From positions 1-9,737 of the forward strand of contig DMYC01000419.1 in assembly GCA_003482695.1 (NCBI GenBank): DNA of 9,737 nt, read 5' to 3'. Positions 1-5,486 of this stretch are shown here, in pieces. Positions within the stretch are counted from its first letter, which is position 1; each line of letters opens with the position of its first letter. The notes beneath the pieces were generated by a model. It did not search any database. It was not told the DNA's origin and saw only the letters and a list, made by a program, of their open reading frames with translations. This DNA is from Clostridiales bacterium UBA8960. Its GTDB lineage: Bacteria; Bacillota; Clostridia; Peptostreptococcales; Acidaminobacteraceae. A program made the position numbers and the translations under genes.

Positions 1-1388
1 GAACTTCCAACAATCAAATACTCTAATTGCCCTTTTTCATTTGTTCTATACTCGGCAAAATTTGACGAAGATTCACTATAAAAAATCGTTTCACTAATGG
101 GTACATATGCAACACCATCAATCAGTAGGCCACCAACATCTTCTCTCACACGAATTTGATGAATGATTTTTGTCAGACGTTCCAATGTTTCTGTCGACGT
201 ATTAACCGGGGAAAAAACACCGGTGAATTTATTAAGCTCATCGATCTCAATTGGTTCATAATTGGCGATTTGCTCATAATCCCCAAGTAATTCACTCAAA
301 ATCACATTTGTAAAGCTTTCTCTCGCAGAAAGATCATTTGAATTGTACGTTATGAAAAATGCCGTATTGATCTCAGGAATCACCACTAATCTTGAATTCG
401 AACCTGGTATGCCCCCATCGTGCAAATAAGCTTCATATTGCCCAAAGTTCAAGACAGAGAATCCAAAACTTCTACCCGATGTTAATGCATTATTTCCTAC
501 TTGTCTAGTGAACATTGCATGATATATTTCTGAATCGTCCTGTTCTTTCGTAAAAGCGATCATCAGCTTGGTCATATCATCTATCGTCGTCAGAAAATCG
601 TCAGACGGTAAAAATTTGGATTTAAAGGCAGAAAGTGCCGTTCTTTGTCCACCAAAGACAGCGTAATTTTGAACGAGTGAATATCCTGTTAGTGCATTAT
701 CCAGTAAAATATCTCTCGAGGTCAGCATACCCAGTGGTTCAAGTACTTTTTTTGCCATGAAGTACTCATATCGATCATTTGAAATTGACTCGATTAGTAA
801 GCCTGAAAGAATATAGCCAACATTCGAAAATATTGTATATTTATCCTTTTCTATAACAGGTTTGAGTTTATAGGTTTCAAAGAACAGCTTAGCATACGAG
901 TCAAAACTCTGCGTTAGGCTGTTGATCGGATGTTCTACCGTCGCAGAATCCGCTTTTAAAGTAGCGATACCTGTTGTATGGGTCATAATGTTTCTAAAAG
1001 TCAATTCGGATAGATAATCGTTTTTTTTAAGGTACTCCGGTAAATAAGGACCAATTTTTTCTTCAGTGTCAATGCCCTGCTTTTCCAGTAAATTTAAGAG
1101 CCCATAAGCCGTTAAAACTTTGGAGATTGAACCCGTCTGAAAAATAGACAATGTGGTGTTCATTGGTGTTTTAGTTACCGTATTCGACTCACCTAACGCT
1201 TCTTTATAATAGAGCTTCCCACCTTTCACGATGGTTACCATGACACCAGGAACATTGTGATTAATCATTTCAACATTGATCATACGTGTCAATTCATCGT
1301 TCACAGTCGTGCCAAACGATGGCATACAGAATGAAAGAACTAAAGTTGTAAGTGAAATTATGAGTGTCCATCTATTATAACGTTTCAA
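1..1388 (-). CDS. Secreted serine hydrolase, beta-lactamase/DD-peptidase fold (class C-like), C-terminus cut by window edge
   Basis: A frame open from 1388 to the window edge gives 462 residues with no stop; the C-terminus is missing. The start is TTG at 1388, because AAAGGAAG lies at a normal distance upstream and the only nearby ATG opens a six-codon frame. Residues 1-26 form a signal peptide (KRYNR, a hydrophobic stretch, then S-F-G). Cys21 lacks a proper lipobox. The catalytic Ser-x-x-Lys motif is S87-I-S-K90. The third motif is H323-D-G, within HDGGIPGSNS, which corresponds to the KTG/HTG box. The second motif, normally Tyr-x-Asn, reads F187-S-N189 inside TIFSNVGYI, so the usual catalytic tyrosine is Phe. 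Residues after about 355 form the extra C-terminal region seen in many COG1680 proteins. Known relatives are DD-peptidases, esterases and beta-lactamase-like proteins; the substrate cannot be read here. It follows walJ by 13 bases and is probably co-transcribed with it. Confidence 0.85.
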   Translation of the reverse strand, partial: MKRYNRWTLIISLTTLVLSFCMPSFGTTVNDELTRMINVEMINHNVPGVMVTIVKGGKLYYKEALGESNTVTKTPMNTTLSIFQTGSISKVLTAYGLLNLLEKQGIDTEEKIGPYLPEYLKKNDYLSELTFRNIMTHTTGIATLKADSATVEHPINSLTQSFDSYAKLFFETYKLKPVIEKDKYTIFSNVGYILSGLLIESISNDRYEYFMAKKVLEPLGMLTSRDILLDNALTGYSLVQNYAVFGGQRTALSAFKSKFLPSDDFLTTIDDMTKLMIAFTKEQDDSEIYHAMFTRQVGNNALTSGRSFGFSVLNFGQYEAYLHDGGIPGSNSRLVVIPEINTAFFITYNSNDLSARESFTNVILSELLGDYEQIANYEPIEIDELNKFTGVFSPVNTSTETLERLTKIIHQIRVREDVGGLLIDGVAYVPISETIFYSESSSNFAEYRTNEKGQLEYLIVGS

Positions 1389-1394
1389 ATTGGT

Positions 1395-1402
1395 CTTCCT
1401 TT
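1395..1402 (-). promoter_or_regulatory. Ribosome binding site that fixes a TTG start
   Basis: The minus strand reads AAAGGAAG, six bases before TTG at 1388. The site touches the last base of the walJ stop codon. This suggests that translation of the serine hydrolase is coupled to walJ, and it supports TTG over any ATG nearby. Confidence 0.6.
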
Positions 1403-2205
1403 CATTTAACAATTCGATATAGTTTACCCACTTTATCTCTATAGGTTAAGTCAAGATTAATGTCTTTCCCAATAATGATTTGATCCATTTCTAAAATGCC
1501 TCTTACTGTTTCATAAGCCAAATCTGGAAAATTGTTCTCTTTACTCAAATGCGCAAGTAAAATGTTTTTAGCCATCCCATGCTTTATTATTTCCTTTGCA
1601 ATATATCCTGCATCCTCATTGCTTAAATGACCATGTTCACTTAAAATTCGGCGCTTTAAATAAAGTGGATAAGGTCCTATTTTCAACATTTCAATATCGT
1701 GGTTGGATTCGATCATAAGCAAATCGCAATCCTTGAACTCATTGATTACATCATCCGATATGGCTCCTAGGTCTGTTGCAATCCCTACTTTTGAATCGTT
1801 ATTTTTAAATGTGTAACATAGAGGGTCGACTGCATCATGTGTTATACGCGTCCCTCTCACGGTTATATCACCGATTACAATCTCGTCAATTTTATCATAT
1901 ATGTTCAGAAGCGTTTCATCGATCTCACCAATTTTAAGCTTGACTGCTTCCCAAGTCTTCTCGGTCACGTACAAAGGCAACTTGAACTTACGCATCAAAA
2001 CACCCAGTCCACTAATGTGATCTGCGTGTTCGTGAGTAAGGAGTATACCATTTATGGTTTCAACTTTTACATTTATCGTTTCAAGTGAGTTTTTGATATA
2101 TTTGCCGCTCATCCCAGCATCGACTAGGAGACGCGTTGTTTCGGATTCAACGTATTGACAATTCCCAGAACTGCCACTTGCTAATGAACAAAATGATAAT
2201 GACAT
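1402..2205 (-). CDS. walJ: WalJ/YycJ, metallo-beta-lactamase-fold exonuclease
   Basis: The 267-residue protein has the full YycJ pattern. It opens with LASGSSGNC, followed by LLVDAGMSGKYI, the metal-binding H58-E-H60-A-D62-H63, then ATDLGAI, IESNHD, SEHGHLSN and a late LLAHLSKENN histidine segment. There is no signal peptide, so it acts in the cytoplasm. The family is a 5'-3' exonuclease-type MBL enzyme; in Bacilli the gene is linked to coordination of cell division with replication and to mutation avoidance, but its tie to WalRK is poorly understood. ATG at 2205 is chosen because GAGG lies five bases upstream and SLSFCSLASGSSGN is the usual N-terminus. An in-frame TTG at 2223 would add six residues but has no better ribosome site. 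It starts 14 bases after the walI stop. Confidence 0.93.
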   Translation of the reverse strand: MSLSFCSLASGSSGNCQYVESETTRLLVDAGMSGKYIKNSLETINVKVETINGILLTHEHADHISGLGVLMRKFKLPLYVTEKTWEAVKLKIGEIDETLLNIYDKIDEIVIGDITVRGTRITHDAVDPLCYTFKNNDSKVGIATDLGAISDDVINEFKDCDLLMIESNHDIEMLKIGPYPLYLKRRILSEHGHLSNEDAGYIAKEIIKHGMAKNILLAHLSKENNFPDLAYETVRGILEMDQIIIGKDINLDLTYRDKVGKLYRIVK

Positions 2206-2210
2206 ATTTT

Positions 2211-2215
2211 CCTCT
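2211..2215 (-). promoter_or_regulatory. walJ ribosome binding site
   Basis: The minus strand reads AGAGG, then AAAAT, then ATG at 2205. This selects the ATG start over the in-frame TTG at 2223 that overlaps the walI stop codon. Confidence 0.6.
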
Positions 2216-2219
2216 GTAA

Positions 2220-3083
2220 TCAATTAATGGTCTGTACAGCTCTAATGTGGTATTTAGCACCTGATTTTAATACAATTTCATAATAGGGCAACGCTTCACC
2301 TTGAATTAAATTCGTGACAAGCAAATTTTCGTCGTTCAATTTATAAACTAAAGAAATATCAAGTACAGCATCACGACTTTCAATTTTTGGAAGAAGGCTA
2401 TAGAGTGCGCGATCTACTGAAATTATATCATACCTTGACCCTTGCGGCGTACTGATTTTTATTGGACTTTGTCTTTTAAATCCAACAACTTCATCTTGAA
2501 ACAACCAAAAACTCGTGTTGGATTCAATGAATTTATACCCATCGCTCATTTGGTAAAGTTTTACGACTCTATAATCGCCTATGCTGTAAATCTCTATCTG
2601 ATCATAGGCGATCATGAGGTTGTTGGCTTCAATAAACTTAACGACTTTATCCGACAAAAATGAGACCTCAAGCGGTTCGTCTATCATTTCGTTCGTTCTT
2701 TTCGATGTCGAAAAGTTGACTTTTACTCTGTTGATATGTTCATCCCGTGCAAAAACGATGCTTGTGTCGTCTAAAATGACGACTTTATCCAAAAGTGTAT
2801 AATACTCACCATCAAAGGTGAATCCAGCTCCAAGTAAATTCTGAACATTTGTCAAATCAAAAGATTCGAACTCAATGTTCACCGATTTTAGCACGCTAGG
2901 AAATTTGAAATTTCTAGCAAGTACATCCACCTCTTTATACTCATAAAGTTTGATAACGTCCTCTAGATTGTCGTTTGATTCTGTTTCAAATCTCAAACGT
3001 TCCATATAATAGGTGAAACCAAGCATTAAATTCGTTACTAACAAAACCATAATTAGAATTGTTTTAATCTTTGGCCAATCCAT
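2220..3083 (-). CDS. walI: WalI/YycI, membrane-anchored regulator of WalK
   Basis: The 287-residue protein begins MDWPKIKTILIMVLLVTN, very close to the typical YycI start (MDW.KIKTI followed by a membrane helix). There is one membrane segment at about residues 7-25 and the rest is predicted to be outside the cell. The C-terminal part (YYEIVLKSGAKYHIRA) resembles the PepSY-like end of YycI proteins. In B. subtilis, YycI and YycH form a complex that contacts WalK through the membrane helices and restrains it; in S. aureus the same pair activates WalK. The direction in this organism cannot be told from sequence. It starts 15 bases after walH with a purine-rich GGAGTGGGGGG upstream. Identity rests on the N-terminus, size and position, since YycI sequences diverge strongly. 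Confidence 0.88.
   Translation of the reverse strand: MDWPKIKTILIMVLLVTNLMLGFTYYMERLRFETESNDNLEDVIKLYEYKEVDVLARNFKFPSVLKSVNIEFESFDLTNVQNLLGAGFTFDGEYYTLLDKVVILDDTSIVFARDEHINRVKVNFSTSKRTNEMIDEPLEVSFLSDKVVKFIEANNLMIAYDQIEIYSIGDYRVVKLYQMSDGYKFIESNTSFWLFQDEVVGFKRQSPIKISTPQGSRYDIISVDRALYSLLPKIESRDAVLDISLVYKLNDENLLVTNLIQGEALPYYEIVLKSGAKYHIRAVQTIN
2698..2715. repeat. Short inverted repeat inside walI
   Basis: CTTTTCGA and TCGAAAAG are separated by two bases, giving an 8-bp palindrome in the coding sequence. There is no T-run after it on either strand that would suggest a terminator. It is probably incidental. Confidence 0.35.
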
Positions 3084-3098
3084 ATGCCCCCCACTCCA

Positions 3099-4556
3099 TT
3101 ACCTATAAGTCTTGATCAATTCACCTGTAAAGGCATTGAAAATGTAAGTTCTATCACTTATTTTAACTTGCCATGATGGAATCATATATTTTGCCGATTC
3201 CTCCTCTACAGCACTATATCTCAAATCTATACTGTTTATTTCACTCCGAATCGGAAAGTAATAGCTGATTGTATCTTGAGCAATATTATAGATGTTATTG
3301 TCCTGCAGATAGTATATGCTGACTTCCAAAAAATTAATTGTGATGCACTCATCAATTGTGATTAATCGTTCGGAGTTGACGTACTTCTCCGTTACAGACT
3401 CCCCAGTATAAATCTTTAAGCTCTTATCTAAAGAAACCACCTGGTTTTCCCTTACTTCAATTACGATTGGATGATCAAGGACATTGCTTTCAGCAATTGC
3501 AAATGAGTTTAACTTATAATTGAAATAAAATTTAAAGGTGTTGGTTTGAGGGTATTCTTCATATGCTGCTAAAAAAAGCCCTTCAGGTAAGGTGCCGAAA
3601 TTTTCCAGTCGACCTGCCGCAAGTGAAAACGCTTCATTGAAATTCAAAGGTCTTGAATTCGTCTGGTTAAACTTCTCACGGTAAGAAATCACACCTTCAT
3701 TTGTAACCGTCAGCGATTTATCACCATAACCATACATGAGGATTATGGAATCGTTAATGTCTTTTAAGCGCTTTACGAAATTCAAGTTTCTCCCAAATAC
3801 AGAACTTGAAATTTTTGATATGTCACTACTAAAAAAAGCGTCATCCAATCTTACTTCATAGTCGTAGTTGATTGGAGCAATCACGAAATCATATAAATAC
3901 GGAATCAGCTCATAATTTTTTTTGTTATACTCATCTGATACTGTACTGCTTAAACTAAATCGATCACTGATTTTTCTGTATTCAATCCATCCTTCAGCTT
4001 TAATCCGATCAACCACAGAGCCAATATCATGGTGCTGAGTTTTATGCTTGATTAAGTAGTACTTCTTCGCTGAGGCGTCAAAAACATATAGAGAGCGCAC
4101 ATTGCCCTCTCTTAACAAATATTCTCTAGGATAAATCCCTCTTATCTCACTGGAAAGAACGCTATCTGAAAACAAACTGTAATAACGCTCAACGGATAAG
4201 TCGACCGGCATTCTTACAAGTAGGCTTCCTTCAGAAAACGCTCTAATGTATTCATCCCTATTAATTTCTACAATTGACTCGTAATTTAGAAAACAACTCA
4301 AAATAAATGGTCGAACTTCACTCCAAATATTATCCTGTAGACGGTTATCATATATTCTTGTATATGATAGACCCCCAAAGCCAACATAATAACTTTGGGG
4401 GTTAATATAAGTCGATAATTTTGAGGAATAAATTTCTAAATCATCACTAACGCCTTCACTAATGATTAATCCATCAAACAAATTAATCTGAGTCAGAATA
4501 AGTGAAGATAAAATTAGCACGACGAGCAGGATTGTCTTCAATCGTTCCTTATACAT
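3099..4556 (-). CDS. walH: WalH/YycH, membrane-anchored regulator of WalK
   Basis: The protein has 485 residues, somewhat longer than the roughly 440 usual for Bacillus YycH. A single membrane helix at about residues 7-25 follows a short basic tail (MYKERLK), so nearly all of it lies outside the membrane. The segment around residues 53-84 (PQSYYVGFGGLSYTRIYD, then IWSEVRP) matches the first conserved block of YycH. The C-terminus (IPSWQVKISDRTYIFNAFTGELIKTYR, read in two parts around WQVKI and FNAFTGELI) has the Trp and N-A-x-T-G-E pattern of PepSY-like folds. The known role is to bind WalK and YycI in the membrane and tune kinase activity. ATG at 4556 has AGGAG eight bases upstream. The preceding gene ends 18 bases away, so the two are co-transcribed. 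A perfect inverted repeat lies in codons 52-62. Confidence 0.9.
   Translation of the reverse strand: MYKERLKTILLVVLILSSLILTQINLFDGLIISEGVSDDLEIYSSKLSTYINPQSYYVGFGGLSYTRIYDNRLQDNIWSEVRPFILSCFLNYESIVEINRDEYIRAFSEGSLLVRMPVDLSVERYYSLFSDSVLSSEIRGIYPREYLLREGNVRSLYVFDASAKKYYLIKHKTQHHDIGSVVDRIKAEGWIEYRKISDRFSLSSTVSDEYNKKNYELIPYLYDFVIAPINYDYEVRLDDAFFSSDISKISSSVFGRNLNFVKRLKDINDSIILMYGYGDKSLTVTNEGVISYREKFNQTNSRPLNFNEAFSLAAGRLENFGTLPEGLFLAAYEEYPQTNTFKFYFNYKLNSFAIAESNVLDHPIVIEVRENQVVSLDKSLKIYTGESVTEKYVNSERLITIDECITINFLEVSIYYLQDNNIYNIAQDTISYYFPIRSEINSIDLRYSAVEEESAKYMIPSWQVKISDRTYIFNAFTGELIKTYR
4371..4402. repeat. Perfect 10-bp inverted repeat within walH
   Basis: ACCCCCAAAG (4371-4380) and CTTTGGGGGT (4393-4402) are exact reverse complements with a 12-base loop. 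The arms fall on walH codons for N-P-Q-S and F-G-G. The G/C-rich arms stand out in an AT-rich gene. No T-run follows on either strand, so it is not an ordinary terminator; in mRNA it would form a stable hairpin about 155 bases into walH. Confidence 0.6.
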
Positions 4557-4574
4557 TCACTATGCTCCTATTAC

Positions 4575-5378
4575 TTAGTTGGTTCTCGTGTTAAATGACT
4601 CAATAAGACGAATGGTCTCTTCTTTATCGATTACTTCAAAAGCAAACTCTTTAATAAGTTGACCCTCTAAATCGATAAATCTTAATTTATAAGTGCCGTT
4701 TGGTAATCTACCAATTACTTTAAAATAACTGAGTGTTTTGATTTCATCCACTAATAGATTCTTCTCAAAATACTTGATGTACTGTGTTTGAACTTGTGTA
4801 TACTCTTTTCTCAGCTCAGATACATTGCTTTTGAGTTGAGTCCATCTATTGTATTGATTTAACGTATCAGCGTTCAATTTAGCAATCTCACTGATGTTAT
4901 TTGCGATTAAATCAAATCTATAACTGCGATTAATCGTGGAAATCTCATAATTGTGTGCAAGAATCATGTCTTTCAACTCAAAATATCTATTAATAACTTG
5001 AGTCTCTTTCTGATAATTTGCCGAATATACAGGGTCTTCTGTGGAATACGTCATATTGTAAATCGTCGATCTTGACATGTCAGATGCTGCATTGGATGAT
5101 AATTTCATCACAGAAACATTCAGTTCTGAACCTAACGAATCGGCAAAAGGCAATCTATTTGCGATGCGTACGAGAGACATAATGATAGGGTTATCAGTCA
5201 CTTTCACATTTGTGATGTTCACGTTGACAATGACTTGTTTATCGTTAGTGATTTTTTCAGTTGTAGGTTCAGCTATAATAATCTGATCCGCACTCACTGG
5301 ATGCTCAGTAGCAGAAAATCCAATATGTGCTGATATCATAAAAATCATCACCAATAATACGAGTCCCTTGCGAAACAT
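4575..5378 (-). CDS. Uncharacterised secreted protein inside the wal operon
   Basis: I do not recognise this 267-residue protein. Residues 1-22 form a signal peptide (MFRK, hydrophobic core, end near G-F-S-A) with no lipobox cysteine; an uncleaved anchor is possible. No other membrane helix is seen. Residues 30-95 look beta-rich (alternating V/I/N, as in KQVIVNVNITNVKV). Residues 120-205 are helical and polar, with heptad-like spacing suggesting a coiled coil. Residues 215-250 return to beta strands (PNGTYKLRFIDLEGQLIKEF), resembling an Ig- or FN3-like strand pattern. Cysteine is absent from the whole protein. ATG at 5378 is chosen because GGAGG lies five bases upstream and the signal peptide starts there; an upstream in-frame ATG at 5414 has no comparable site. 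It sits between walK and walH, 18 bases before walH, behind a predicted WalR-controlled promoter. A role with WalK, WalH and WalI outside the membrane is inference. Confidence 0.85.
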   Translation of the reverse strand: MFRKGLVLLVMIFMISAHIGFSATEHPVSADQIIIAEPTTEKITNDKQVIVNVNITNVKVTDNPIIMSLVRIANRLPFADSLGSELNVSVMKLSSNAASDMSRSTIYNMTYSTEDPVYSANYQKETQVINRYFELKDMILAHNYEISTINRSYRFDLIANNISEIAKLNADTLNQYNRWTQLKSNVSELRKEYTQVQTQYIKYFEKNLLVDEIKTLSYFKVIGRLPNGTYKLRFIDLEGQLIKEFAFEVIDKEETIRLIESFNTRTN

Positions 5379-5383
5379 AAAAT

Positions 5384-5388
5384 CCTCC
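5384..5388 (-). promoter_or_regulatory. Strong ribosome binding site of the secreted-protein gene
   Basis: GGAGG on the minus strand is followed by ATTTT and ATG at 5378. It decides the start in favour of the ATG that begins the signal peptide rather than the ATG at 5414. Confidence 0.7.
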
Positions 5389-5428
5389 AATAGCATAGTA
5401 GTGAACAAAAACACAAATCCACATTATT

Positions 5429-5457
5429 ATTATACACAATTCTTGTTACAATACCAT
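5429..5457 (-). promoter_or_regulatory. Internal wal-operon promoter
   Basis: The minus strand carries a consensus -10 box TATAAT at 5434-5429. At a 17-base spacing the -35 position (5457-5452) reads ATGGTA, a poor match to TTGACA. This is typical of a promoter that needs an activator. A WalR-type direct repeat covers exactly this -35 position. Predicted transcription would begin near 5422, giving a leader of about 43 bases before the ATG at 5378. Confidence 0.6.
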
Positions 5458-5461
5458 TACA
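5445..5461 (-). promoter_or_regulatory. Candidate WalR box (direct repeat)
   Basis: The minus strand reads TGTAAT-GGTAT-TGTAAC. This exactly fits the published WalR/YycF consensus TGTWAH-N5-TGTWAH from Bacilli. It lies 10 bases upstream of the TATAAT box and covers the -35 position, a placement suited to activation. A further TGTAAT half-site lies at 5483-5478, 22 bases (two 11-base repeats) upstream in the same orientation. Binding is inferred, not shown. Confidence 0.65.
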
Positions 5462-5486
5462 TCGTTTTTAAGAAGACATTACACTT

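Noticed and set aside
1..1388. Possible pseudogene, because no ATG opens this long frame
   Set aside because: I translated the frame from TTG 1388 to the edge and found no stop or shift; a signal peptide and the catalytic serine motif are in place.
1837..2088. Plus-strand open frame inside walJ, and others like it at 2442-2802, 5077-5562, 6795-7344 and 9103-9336
   Set aside because: They are antisense to well-supported genes, have no ribosome sites of note and show no recognisable protein features.
2206..2223. walJ start at TTG 2223 overlapping the walI stop
   Set aside because: The ATG at 2205 has a better ribosome site and gives the family's usual N-terminus.
2698..2715. 8-bp palindrome in walI as a regulatory element
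   Set aside because: It is short, lies in coding sequence and has no terminator or operator context.
3123..3145. Two TGTAA-type half-sites on the plus strand at the end of walH
   Set aside because: Their spacing (11 bases between halves) does not fit the 5-base gap of a WalR box, the second half-site ends in G, and no promoter is associated.
5379..5414. Upstream ATG start for the secreted protein
   Set aside because: It would place 12 residues before the MFRK signal peptide and lacks the GGAGG site seen before ATG 5378.
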